From positions 1,439,205-1,503,204 of the forward strand of contig JAMWFC010000051.1 of assembly GCA_027475525.1 (NCBI GenBank): a stretch of 64,000 nucleotides of DNA. Reading direction: 5' to 3'. The position numbers and the translations under genes were made by a program. The DNA is from Macrolepiota albuminosa. Taxonomy: Eukaryota; Basidiomycota; Agaricomycetes; Agaricales; Agaricaceae. The notes beneath the pieces are model-generated. The model was not told where the DNA came from. It searched no databases and saw only the letters and a program-made list of their open reading frames with translations. Position 1 is the first letter of the stretch. Each line of letters begins with the position of its first letter. Shown here one piece after another: positions 23,885-36,128 of the stretch.

Positions 23885-24267
23885 TTTCCAGGCCTGCTGC
23901 AGATAAAAGAGACGAGAGGAGAAAAAAAGAAAAAGTAGGGTGTCGCGGTTGAGAACAAGTGATCTCAACTTGTCACCACTAATGTGACAATTAGATGCAA
24001 TATTGTGTGACCCCTGCGAGTCACAAAGTCCAATCCAAATCTCCAGTTAACAATGTAATAATCTTCATCTCGGTGTTAAATTGTATCCAAGCTTATCTTT
24101 GTCATAGAACCCCTCGACATCCAAGAACACCTTCCATGTGAGGATATTCGACGACTGTTTCAAGAGCGCAAGTTCGGTTACTATCCAGGCGTGCGGTCCG
24201 CGGGCCGCAAGGTATTTCCAAGATATCTTTCATGGAAGTTCGGAACCCTTCTTCATTCCGTATTTCC
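23885..24267. promoter_or_regulatory. divergent promoter region (CDT1 / Gfo-Idh-MocA 2)
   Basis: 383 bp between divergent starts. It contains a GC-rich element CCGCGGGCCGC at 24198-24208, 59 bp upstream of the oxidoreductase ATG, in otherwise AT-rich sequence. The same 11-mer occurs upstream of the GH105 gene. Confidence 0.55.
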
Positions 24268-25618
24268 ATGTCAAAGCCTATCAATACGTGTGTACTAGGA
24301 GTGGGTCTCGCTGGCCTGACGTTTCACGTTCCTTTCATCCTCGCTCTTCCTGACATCTTTACGCTTCACTCTGTTCTCGAGCGAAACCCGCAGTCAAGCG
24401 GTGGAAAAGTCCATGATCGTTTCGGCGTTTCTGCCAAGGTACACCGTACCTTGGATCAAGTGCTCGCAGATCCAGAGATTGAGCTCGTCATCATTGGGAC
24501 CCCCAATCAGACGCATTATGATTTTGCCAAGGCAGCGCTGGGGGCAGGAAAGCATGGTGGGCGTCGATTCCATGCTATGTGTTTGCGATTGTAAATCATC
24601 TGCAATCAGTTTTGGTAGACAAACCTGTAACCGCAACTGTCGAACAAGCCAAAGAGCTAGGCAACCTTGCTCGTTCTAAAGGTTTAGTCTTGTACGGATT
24701 CCAAAATCGCCGCTGGGATTCGGATTTTCTCGCCTTGAAACGTCTCTTGGCTTTACCTGAAACTTCGCCCCAGTCATTGGGCGCCCTTGTGGAGTTTGAG
24801 TCCCAGTAAGGTTATCAGATGGGTTTGTTACTCGCATGTTAACAAGGTTTAGCTTTGACCGTCACCGAAAAGCTCTGAAAGGGACGTGGAAGGACGACCC
24901 ACTCCCTGCAGCCGGCCAGACATACGATTTGGGTTCTCATTTGATTGACCAAACTTTAACACTCTTTGGAAGGCCAGAAAGGATCACGGCGTTCATCCAG
25001 AACATCAGGGGGATAGGTAGCCCTGAGGTTGATGATTGTGTAAGTTGCAGTTTAAACTTTCAGGAGAAAGGCCATCCAACATTCTCCGGCTATTCTCGCA
25101 GTTCACCATCCATTTTCACTATTCCCGGGGCCCAGCCCATCCATATCCCTTCACAGCCATTCTGAGGGGCCACATCCTCTCTGCCCGATCGCCGCAACTT
25201 CGCTACATTGTCCGCGGAACCCAGGGGACATACGTCAAGTACGGTGTGGATATTCAGGAGGAACAGTTGAAGACGATTTCATCTCCAAGGGGGATTCTGG
25301 AAGATGCCTATGGCAAGGAACCGGAGTCTATCTGGGGAACAGTCGAAAACATGACATCCGACGGAGTAACTGTCAAGAGCTCTATGTGAGTTTCTGTAGA
25401 ACCTGAATATTCTAGAAAAAGACTAACGACGCTTCTTCAGTTGGCCGTCGGAGGATGCTGGGCAATATATCGAGCTGTTTAAAAACCTTGGGGCTGCTAT
25501 CCGATACAAGAGCGACCTTGCGGTGAAATGGGAGGAAGCGACTGCAGTGATTGAGATGATAGAGCTTGCGCACAAAAGTTCAAGGGAGGGAGTAACTGTT
25601 CGCGTGCCAGTAATTTAA
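24268..25618 (+). CDS. Gfo/Idh/MocA family oxidoreductase (second copy)
   Basis: A second NAD(P)-dependent dehydrogenase of this superfamily, from a different subgroup than the 19.1-kb gene. It starts MSKPINTCVLGVGLAGLTFH (Rossmann GxGxxG); an in-frame ATG at 24232 would add 12 residues. Four introns join in frame: ALGAGKH to VLVDKPVTATVEQAKEL (the EKP-like cofactor motif, here DKP), FES to HFDRHRKALKGTWKDD, then AAGQTYDLGSHLIDQTLTLF, the usual substrate-domain motif, and EVDDC to FTIHFHYSRG. The last exon begins IWPSEDAGQYIELF. It resembles yeast and fission-yeast oxidoreductases of unassigned substrate. No Cys-rich insert as in the first copy. Substrate unknown. Confidence 0.88.
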
Positions 25619-25702
25619 TTTAGAATTGGACGTGGCGTAAAGTCACATGACGAAATCTGAGTTGCAAGGGGCAACGTGGAAACGATTTCATGCAGAACCG
25701 CC

Positions 25703-27392
25703 ATGTCGCTTGTTGAAGTTCGCGTTGAGCTGCCGGCTTATGCTCGTTCATTTTCCATCCAGGTCCCGTCGACCTCGACCGTCGCTGACGTGAAACAGGA
25801 GATCTACACTGTCTGCCCAGGAAATCCGCGGGTAATCGGCCAAAGAATCATCTGGCGAGGCCGCTATCTTGTCGACCACGAGAAAGTCGATGAACTCTGG
25901 AAGGTCGGCAGTCTTCATACTATTTAGCTTTCTTACGCCGGTTGCTTAATTTGCTCCACAGTCAGATGAGCCTCGCATCGTTCATCTTGCAGTACACCCC
26001 TCCGCTTGGTCATCGTCGCCTCCGGAGATCCCTACACAACTATCCACTACTCCTAGCCACACCGAACCCTTTCAGAATATGCCACCGCTACCAGCAACAC
26101 GCAGGACACGTCACTCCACCGGCAACACCTTTCCCATCATTCAGGCCCCACATCCTCTCTCCTACATCTTGTACAAACATCAGTCGGCGCTCTCGGCGTT
26201 GTCAAACAGCATGATCTCACCTATCAGGCCCTTAGATCAGGAGGCATCTCGCTCCCTCGCAATACAGGTCGTAGAGGGCAATGGCTGGATGTGGCCGACC
26301 ATTCTAGACACCGAATTCCCATCGGCCACCGAGGGAGGTCTGAAATACGAACGTGTTACTGTCGAGTTTGTCATTTCATCTATCTTTCGTGCTTACTGTA
26401 CTGATTTACCTTCTAGGGGTCAGAACTTCTTGTCTCTCGTAACACCTTCCGCAGTACCTACGCCACTGCAACTCCATGCACTCCAAGTTCTCTCTTATAC
26501 ATTCACCCTCCTGTCGATACCCATATCCCATACCGCAACTGTTCGACATGTCGCTTCCCAGTCCGTTGCAATACCGCCGAATGTTAATGCACTACTTCAG
26601 CAACTCGGATTACCCCAGCTGCGTGTCGCACAAAACCAGAACTTGAACCCTAATGTCAATCCAGTTCTACCCGGGCTTGGGAATCTACCTGTGCGACCTC
26701 TTCTAGCTCCAATGCTATTCCTTCTCTTTCGTACTGTTCTACTACTCTACTTCGTTTCCCCTGCGCGCAAGCCAATCTTCGGTCTTCTGATTCTAGCCTG
26801 GATGGTGTATGAGATCTGGCGACCGATTCGTAATGGACTGATCCGTGCCTTGCAAGTAGCTGCCGCTGCTGAAAACCAGCAGAATCAGCCTGCACCTGCA
26901 GACCAACAAGCTCGCCCAGATGCACCGAACCCACAGCTTAATCTCCAAGGCGACCAACCTCGGCCCGCGCAAAATGCTCCAGCAGTCGCGCAGGCGCCAA
27001 TCTTTGATTTACAAGCGGGAGCAGTTCTTGATGCCTTTGCCAACGTAAATGTGCATACGGAGGAAGGGATACTCAATGGGACGCCGGGCGCCGACACGAC
27101 AGAACCCAGTTTATCGCACAAAGTGACGACATTCGTCAGTCTTTTGTTGATCACTGTACACCCGGCAGTCTGGAACACCAGGAGAATCGCACTTCGGCAG
27201 CGGGAGGGCAGAATTAGGACGGAAGCTATCATGCGTGAAACTCAAGACGAAAACGAGGGTGATAGCGCCAACGGTAACAATAGGGCACAGCTTCGCACTG
27301 AACTTCGCGATCAGCATCTTCGCCGACCCCGATGGATTCGTGAATACATAGACCGCGTAGTTGCTGCTGAATGGGTGGACGACTCTGACTAG
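25703..27392 (+). CDS. ubiquitin-like domain membrane protein (Herp/Usa1-like)
   Basis: Two exons, 25703-25903 and 25962-27392, giving 543 aa plus stop. The N-terminal ubiquitin-like fold (VEVRVELPAYARSFSIQVP, TVADVKQEIYTVCPGNPRV, GQRIIWRGRYL, then PRIVHLAVHPS) matches Herp-type proteins, which act in ER-associated degradation by linking ubiquitin ligases and p97. The middle carries a conserved WMWPTILDTEFP-like block, then two hydrophobic segments (LLAPMLFLLFRTVLLLYFVS and PIFGLLILAWMVYEIW) expected in the ER membrane. The C-terminal part has a Gln/Pro-rich stretch and a basic tail (RRPRWIREYIDRVVAAEWV). Domain layout supports the Herp/Usa1 comparison; the precise role is inference. Confidence 0.78.
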
Positions 27393-27667
27393 ATACATAT
27401 GGATACACATAACTATCTTTCACTTTAATGATGTACAACAAGAACATGCGAGAAGCAGTGCATGTCAACGCGTCAAAGAACTCTTTGACCACCTGACTCG
27501 AGACAAAGGACGCCCTCGTAGCTATGATATTCTGTTCGAGATGAAACGGCCTTTGAGAGCGTTTGACGATTTCAGACAATGGCAAGGCCTAGGAGCACGT
27601 GGCTGATTTAAATAAATACTTTTCCAAGTAACCAATTTCAACTTATCCTGTCATCTATTGCTCCCCC

Positions 27668-29180
27668 ATGTCGACTTTTGACAGCCTTGTCAAAGATCTC
27701 ACAAGGGATGTCCATCGTGTTCAGCCCAAGGATGCTCTTCAGTTCTGCGCCAACTGGTTCCAATCTCGTCTAGAGGAACAACGAACGCGTACGCGCGATG
27801 CTCTGTTCAATGCCAAACAGCGTCGCTCTTTCGCAGTAGACCTTCCTAGCAACATATACACTGACACCCCCTTAAACGCAAGTGAACCCTCTTCGTCATC
27901 CAATATGTTTCCTCCGAGCAATCAGCGTCCCTCATTAAGACAGAGTATCGCAGAGAGCCCATTTGGAATGTTGAACGTTCCGGGGAACGCGCTACTATCT
28001 GCGGACGAAAGTGCAGGGCCTTTCAACTACGATCGTCATGAACTTACTCCGACATCGCCTCTGACCACCGTAAACCCCTTTGCTAACTTTGATCCTGCGA
28101 CACCAACTGCACAGAATCCCGGGGATTACCTTCATGCTCCCACGTCTGCCATTTTCGCTCGCCGCACGTCTGTGTCTGCGGAATCCATCGCTGTCGACGA
28201 CGGCTTCAATGAACCCCTGCCCATCTCCCCAAAAACAGCCGACCAGACGCGCCGCATCAAGGCCTCCATCGCGAACAACTTCATTTTCCGCGATCTGGAC
28301 GAAGAACAAGAAACAGGTGTCATCAATGCCATGCAGGAAATCACAGTCCCGAGAAACAAAGTCGTCATCCGACAAGGGGATGCGGGAGACTTCTTCTACG
28401 TTGTCGAATCTGGCCATCTTAATTGTTACATACGACCTGAGCCTCTGCCTCCAACCTGGCTCACTGAAAACCCCACAAGTTATAATGTGGAGGATATGTT
28501 TGTGCAACCTGGGTACCACCCCGAATTTGGGCGCAAGGTTGCGGAGTGCAAGACAGGACAATCATTCGGTGAGCTCGCGCTGATGTATGGTCATCCGCGC
28601 GCCGCCACGGTCTTATCGGTCGAGCCTTCGACTCTATGGTCGTTGGATCGGATCACGTTCCGTACCATCATATTGAAGGCTGCTCATCGACGCCGAACAA
28701 TGTACGAACATTTCTTGTCAACTGTGACATTGTTGGCGTCTCTTGATGCTGCGGAGCGCAGCAAAATTGCGGATGCTCTAGTGAGTAAGACATACCAAGA
28801 TGGTGAGGCTGTTGTACGCCAGGGAGAGATGGGTGAAACGTTCTTTTTTGTGGAAGAGGGCGAGGCAGTGGTTACCAAGGTGCAGCAGAATGAGCAACTT
28901 GAGGTTAAGGATATCGTTGTTGGGCACCTTGTCAAAGGTGATTACTTTGGCGGTTGGTACATTCTATTTTTAATTGAAACGGTTTTTCTGATGACTACAA
29001 TTTTTAGAGTTGTCACTCTTACACCGCGCTCCACGTGCTGCTACTGTCAGCGCAGTACAGAGACCCCTTGGCAGCACGAAACCACGTCTGAAGGTCGCGG
29101 CCCTTGATGCACCTGCCTTTACCCGGCTTCTTGGCCCTCTTCGCGAGATAATGGAACGCAAAGCTGAAAAGAATTACTAA
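27668..29180 (+). CDS. BCY1: cAMP-dependent protein kinase regulatory subunit
   Basis: Holds PKA catalytic subunits inactive until cAMP binds. Exons 27668-28952 and 29008-29180 give 485 aa plus stop. The N-terminal dimerisation/docking segment (FDSLVKDLTRDVHRVQPKDA) is followed by a Ser/Pro-rich linker and the inhibitor site FARRTSVSAESI, whose RRTS is a phosphorylatable PKA-type site. Two cyclic-nucleotide-binding domains follow: the first has GDAGDFFYVVESG and the phosphate-binding cassette FGELALMYGHPRAATV, the second has GEMGETFFFVEEGEA and, across the intron, FGGELSLLHRAPRAATV. Both cassettes keep the Glu and Arg needed for cAMP. Very confident. Confidence 0.96.
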
Positions 29181-29423
29181 ATTCAGTCCTTCTTTGACAG
29201 TTGTTTTCTTGAGGTAGATGTAGTATGTAGAATATGACCTATTCCCGGGAATACCGTGTATGTAAATATATCCTTGTTATCTCAATAATTAATTAGCGTT
29301 GGACTTTGGCTGTTAGTATTTGAAGATGATGAATATATTGCGGACTTGTAAGACCTGGGCTTCGTAAGATGGTTTTCGAAAGCAATATGATCCACTCTAC
29401 TGTACAAGCAAAATAATTGCTCT

Positions 29424-30400
<977 letters not shown>

Positions 30401-30493
30401 GGTGTTGAAGTGAAAGCAAAGTGTAACCGGATTTGGATTGAGCTGACGCGTCTTTGCCAGACCACGCGTCGCCCACAACTTCTCATTTCCGCC
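30401..30493. promoter_or_regulatory. 93-bp bidirectional promoter shared by PRE3 and RPN12
   Basis: The two start codons are 93 bp apart on opposite strands. The gap holds two ACGCGT palindromes (at about 30446 and 30461), the core of the Mbp1/Swi6 MCB element, and TTTGCCAGACC between them, loosely like the yeast proteasome element TTTGCCACC. ACGCGT is not rare elsewhere in the window, so the regulatory reading is tentative. Confidence 0.6.
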
Positions 30494-31539
30494 ATGGCTG
30501 CCACCCAACTCAAATCTCTTTACGGTGACCTACAGCGCTCTTTTTTGTCGAATCCGTCGGATCTCAAGCGCTGCGGCGTACTCCTCAATCAACTCAAGGT
30601 ATCGTCGAAGTTTTAGGCTTAGAACAGAATCATTGACTTGAAATTAGCTTGGCCTCATTGAAGCAGGACTATTGCTACCCGTAGGCGAACAAAACCTCGA
30701 TGACCTTGCCGTAGCTCGTGCGACACTCATAACTGATTTTCCAAGTCCTCTTAATCCTCGTTGCAGGTGACATTCTTGAAATCGGCGCGTTCTGGAGTAT
30801 TCGGACGCAGGACGTCCCATCCTTTGATCGCTACTTCTCTCAACTCCAGACCTTTTACACAGATTACAAGTACGTTGTATTACTCCTGCAGAGTGCAAAA
30901 GACCCACACCTCCTCCACAGTTCCGTCCTCCCACCCTCCCCACGAGAGTACCCCATCCGCGGGCTTAACCTCATCCGTCTCCTCACTCAAAACCGCATCG
31001 CGGACTTCCATACAACACTTGAAAGCCTTCCTCTATCTGCGGATGCGATTGCAGAAAATCCCTACCTTGCACATCCCGTGTCCCTTGAGCGTTGGCTTAT
31101 GGAAGGCTCTTACAGCAAGGTGTGGAATGCACGCGCAGAAGCACCAGTAGAGGAATATAAGTACTTCATTGATAGCCTGATGGGAACGATCCGGTACGTG
31201 CTATTCTTTTCTATGTTCTTATGGTTTTAACATGTCATGTAGGAATGAAATAGCCAGCTGCGAAGAGGCAGCATATGAAAGTTTGCCACTGAAAGATGCC
31301 GCAACGCTCCTTTTCTTCGCCACTCAGTCAGAGTTGTTGACGTTTGCACAACAGGTAAGTCAACCTTTTCTTGCTTTGTCCTACCATCCTCAACTTCAAT
31401 TTAGCGAGGGTGGCAAGTCGATCTTACAGCAGGCACAATAACATTTGCACGGAAAACTGAAGAACAGATCGAGATACCAAAGCAAAAACTCATTGCTGCA
31501 AACTTGGCATACGCCCGAGAACTTGAACAAATCGTGTAA
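30494..31539 (+). CDS. RPN12: 26S proteasome lid subunit Rpn12
   Basis: Non-catalytic lid subunit of the 19S regulator, needed to finish lid assembly. It starts MAATQLKSLYGDLQRSF. Exons join through short introns: GVLLNQLK to a Leu-rich segment (GLLLPVGEQNLDDLAVARAT), then GDILEIGAFWSIRTQDVPSF, YFSQLQTFYTDY, and the conserved REYPIRGLNLIRLLTQNRIA, DFHTTLESLP. The PCI/CSN8-type region continues with PVSLERWLMEGSYSKVWNAR and DAATLLFFATQSELLTFAQ, ending with ANLAYARELEQIV. Divergent from PRE3 and convergent with PRE10 (111-bp gap). Confident. Confidence 0.94.
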
Positions 31540-31650
31540 TGTAATCTTAGATATAGTAGACCTTTGCTCTGCTATGCGGGGCATTTGAACTGTTTTCATT
31601 CTGCAACTTACAAATTTGAGAAGTCAAAAGAAAAAGCTGACGCGATATAT

Positions 31651-32713
31651 TTAATCAAATGTTTCCAGCGCAGCCTTGGCTGCTGCCTCTGCCTCTGCCT
31701 GGAGTTCCTTCGGCACAGGGAGGTGAAGACCATTTGTCTCATCGCCGATCCACGAAAGCTCTAGTTCAAATTCTTTCTCCTTTGCGTCATCGTGCACGAG
31801 ATAGATACTGAAGTCGTGAAGGCAGGCCATCAAAAAAGAAAACACGGAGAACTCAACATCGACTTACATTCTCGCAGCTTCCTTGACAGCTTCTCGTGTG
31901 GTCATTTCTGATAGTTTAAGCTTTTCGAGCTCTGTTTTAGCAAGTTGGCGTCCCTTGCCAACAGCCGCACCATGATAACCCTAGAACAAAGATCAAAAGC
32001 CGAGCTAGAATTCACCAGATTCAACATACATAGAAGACACCGCTAGGTTCCACGACGTAAAGTGCGGGTCCATCTTTGTCGACGGTCCCCAGGATAGTGC
32101 TAATGCCAAATGGACGAACAGATGAATAGAGGGTATAGGCTTGCACGTAGAGGCTCAAGCGATCAGCGATGGTCTATGATGGATTTTCAGAAGGAAATTC
32201 TACGAATCGGTCGTTAGATACCGACCTTGAGTGGGGGGGGTTGGCGATATTGATCCCGGTAGTTAGCTGCCTCGTCCCGCGCCCGGTTGGATAGATTCCG
32301 ACCGTCTGCAAGCAAGCCGGCAGTAGCCTTTGGCAGACACACTCAAAAAACTATTTCAATTGCAATAACTCGATGGTACTCACTAGGCCAATGTGTCTAT
32401 CTATTGTCTGAATTCTTCGATTTACACCTGGGACAAGGAGTTTTGAGTGTACAAGCTTCTCTACGGCTAAGACAACGCCATCTTTCACTCGTAGGCCGAT
32501 AGCGGTCCTTAAATGGGATGTTAGTAACGAATAAAGGACATCTAGGATAAAGCCAAACCCAGAGTTCTCAACGGCCTTGTTAGCATACTCAACCTAGACT
32601 GATATAACACAACGATTCGGAGGTTAACCAGACAAGTGACTCACCTGGAATATACGACCATCCGGAGAGTATGTGCTGGCGGAAAGGTCGTATCCTGTTC
32701 CAATTGAGGTCAT
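31651..32713 (-). CDS. PRE10: 20S proteasome subunit alpha7 (PSMA3 type)
   Basis: Alpha-ring subunit of the 20S core, structural and gating. The start at 32713 gives [20 protein letters not shown], the alpha-subunit N-terminal signature, joined by introns to IFQ and [12 protein letters not shown], then [19 protein letters not shown]. Further exons give [60 protein letters not shown] and [20 protein letters not shown]. The C-terminus ([14 protein letters not shown] and an Ala/Glu-rich tail) is the acidic extension typical of alpha7. The intron count is high for so short a gene. Confident. Confidence 0.94.
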
Positions 32714-32841
32714 AGCGTCGTTGTTGTGATGAAGGGTATGGAGGACGCGCAAGCACTCGAAACGCGTCAATCGAGCGTGGGAACCTTCCTGATCAAGTCG
32801 CGTCTCTCTTTCGATTTGACTTGAATAATCTCGCAACCACG
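32714..32841. promoter_or_regulatory. 128-bp bidirectional promoter shared by PRE10 and NUP82
   Basis: Divergent starts 128 bp apart. It contains one ACGCGT at about 32761 and related CGCGT words, as does the PRE3/RPN12 gap. Functional meaning unproven. Confidence 0.5.
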
Positions 32842-35800
32842 ATGCACCTTGACCGGAATTGGCCTGCATCCCTCGCTGACCACCCAATATTTTCGCTCCC
32901 AAAGGCCTTCAGCGGACCTTTAGCGCGCCCAACATTTTCTCTTGAACTCTCGACCAACACTCTACCAAGTTTCACCAATGTTGACCCCGCAGTGGATGAG
33001 CTGACACCTTCTGGGCGCCGCCAGGTCATGGTTCTGAAGGATGCTGACCTCATTGTTGCTGCTGGGAACGAAGTACGGATTACTTCACTTGTTGACCCCA
33101 AAACCAGTCGCACAAGGCAAACCTACAAGGTATGTTCAGTTCATGTCCGCTTATGTTAGTATTAACTCTGGAGGACCATACAGACGCTTCACACTCCAAA
33201 TGTTCAATTTGAAATTCATCAAATATCATTGAATCCAAGCGGAAAACTCCTTGCGGTTGCTGGGGCGTTTCAGGTTGCGGTTATTGTTCTACCAAGAGCA
33301 GGTTTCTCCAGGCTCGTGCCAGAAACACTGGATTGCAAGTACGACGTATTTTTCATCTCCGCATGCACGTACTTACCGTCTTTGTGACTAGGTCAGTCCA
33401 GGTCGGGCAATTCTATCACGCAACAAGTATGGCAGCACCAATAGCCAAGGTTGAATGGCATCCATGGGGCGAAGCTGGTTCCACACTGATGGTCATGACA
33501 ACCGATGGAAAATTGCGGTATGCTACTCGTTCCTGTCACCAGACCTTTCTCATCGCGTGTCAGGGAGTATGATATTTCTGTCGACACGGACGAACCTCAG
33601 CAAATCCTTTCTTTCATCCCGCAACGGAAAGCAAACTCGATTCTTGCGGTTGACAGTTCTGAGAGAGAGATTGCTTCGTTCACTTTAGGAAAAGGTAGGG
33701 CAGATTGGGGACCTCTCACCATATACGCTGTTACCAAGTCTGGTGACGTATATTCCATCTGCCCTTACCTACCCCAAAACGCGTAAGGGTCTCCTCTGTC
33801 CATAGCCCTGCTATCTTAATCTCATGTACTACCGTTTTAGTTCCATACCCTCTTCGTACCTGCACTCGCTTGAGTGCTTTATTTCCGCAAAACAAGAATT
33901 TCTGGCACAAGGTACCTCGGCCGAAACCAGAAATCTCTCTACGCTCTACGATTACCAACATAAATACGTTACCGCCCTCATCAAACAGCTTCCTCCAGGC
34001 ACCGTTTTCCCCTCTGTCTCTCGACCTGTTCTTATACACCCTCCGAGTACGATAAAATCACCCCCAGCGAGACAAGGACCATTCCTTCTTCAACCGTCGC
34101 CGCGAACGCTTGATGGCAGCGACGGTGGGGATGCAACAGACATCACCTATCTTTCTTTTGATGCGGAGGGCGGCGAGGACAGTGATGGTAAAGAGACAGA
34201 GCATTTAGGCGTCGTTGTGGTTGCGTTTCAGGATGGAAAGGTTGACATTTGCCTTGATGTTGATAAAGTTGAGGCGCGATGGGAAACAAAGGTAACATCT
34301 TGTGTCGTCATAAGCAAATTACGAAGCGGGATAACGCGAGTAATTTACAGGTACCAAATCGCGACCTCCCAATGCTAGCAGTGTATGAGACCATCGACCT
34401 GGGACTCGTGTCGACTCTCAGTCAAATATCCACCGCACCAGAACAGACCCCACTTTCTGATCTTCTGCTGGGTAATCATCCGGTATTCCTTTTGGACCCG
34501 ATACATACCGAAACCTTTTACGTATATCATGCATTCGGTGTACATGGCCTCAACATCGGACCTGTGCTACAAAGTCTCGCAGCAGCACTCCATAACGACG
34601 ATGATTCTGGAGCAACATCCCTCAACGTGGCCTTGCAGCAGTCCGCGGGGACTACGGTGCAACATATATTGACCACATTTTCAATCGAACGAAAGTTTGT
34701 ACCACATTCGGATCCGCGATCTCACCGGAATCACTGACTGTCATCTATGTTCGAAAATCGATAGGTGCTCGAACCCAGTCATTGCAGTAACGATTCCAAA
34801 CGATGTCTATCTGACATATAGCATCTTTATCCTCACTTCTGCCATGCGAATTACCTCCTTCCTCCTCAACCTCCAGGCTGAGTCCCCACATGCCCCAAGC
34901 GGTCACTCATTACCCCCGGACAAAGATGACGAGCGATTTAACCAAAAGAGCTTGTGGTTAACTCCGCTTGAGGGTCCTCCGGCTTACATCTCATTGCTTC
35001 AAAAAACCCCGTTCATGCCTGCCTCAGCTCTCAATCGTTCATCTGGTTTGCCCAAGCTCCCGCAGCTCTCCCTTCCCAAGGGTGGCGACGGGGGTTTTGT
35101 CTTGACACCAGACACTCTTCGATATCTTGGGGAAGTGGGTCGGGAACTTGCAAACCAATCTACTGCCGTCAAACTGGCTGTGAAACAGGCAGATGAACGC
35201 GTGAAGTTGCAACAACAGGAGCTCTATCGAATGTCCCAGAAAGCTAGCCAGATGAATACACTGATTGAACAACTCAAGGTGCACCGAAGAGCAACTAATG
35301 AGGCTAGGCTTGCAACAATTCAAGCGAAACAGAAAGCTCTACTTACACGGCTGGATCGGGTGTTGCAGGAAATGATGGAGCGGGCCTCACCCGGAATAAG
35401 CGAGAACGAGACTAAATGGTTTGAAGAGCTCGGGCGCATGAAAGCAGAAGTCATGGGTTTTGGACGGTATGACGATCAATCATTGGTAGCTCGGACTCGA
35501 TTGGTATGCCGTCAAAAAACGATTCAAGTAATTTATTTCTGATCTTTATTTCATTACAGCTGGAGGCAGAATATGCGCGCCTGACACCTACTCTAAAAGA
35601 GATCTTGGAAAAGGAGAAACGCAGGAATGAGAAAAATTCCGAGATCAATCAAGGATTGGGCATCTCCCAAGCATTTGAGCTCGGAGAACGTTCAAATTCA
35701 GAGTGAGTTATTGTCTCGAGAAATAAAGTAGTTGACTCATGTAGTCCATGTTCAGGAGAGTTCGAATAGCGGAAGTAGAGAAACAGGTGTTGGATCTCGC

Positions 35801-35843
35801 AGCCAAGCTGGAGATTGCAATAGGAAAGCCCCCTTCGCACTAA
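32842..35843 (+). CDS. NUP82: nucleoporin Nup82/Nup88
   Basis: Beta-propeller plus coiled-coil nucleoporin on the cytoplasmic face of the nuclear pore, part of the mRNA export platform with Nup159 and Nsp1. It starts [20 protein letters not shown]. Nine or so exons join in frame. The propeller part includes [58 protein letters not shown] and [19 protein letters not shown]. The C-terminal third is helical coiled coil ([55 protein letters not shown]) and ends [12 protein letters not shown]. Layout and motifs fit Nup82; individual blades are weakly conserved. Shares its promoter with PRE10. Confidence 0.88.
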
Positions 35844-36128
35844 CTAACTAGTTCTTCGATCAATTTCTGATCACTATGTGTTCACCCAAGTAAAAACCGA
35901 TGTACATGAAATGGGCATATCCAAAGCTAGACGATAAACAATCATGCGAAACACCAGGGAATGGCTCATGGTTCATGCCCGTCATGGCATATATAGGCGT
36001 GGGTTCGTTAGGGTCATCGCTGCCTCGTCGCTTCAGTTCAACTGTGGGGCACGAGGCCCGCATTCAACACCGCTGCCATGTATAACACAAGGCATCAATA
36101 AGCATAGCGAACTGGCAAGCAAGGTTGA

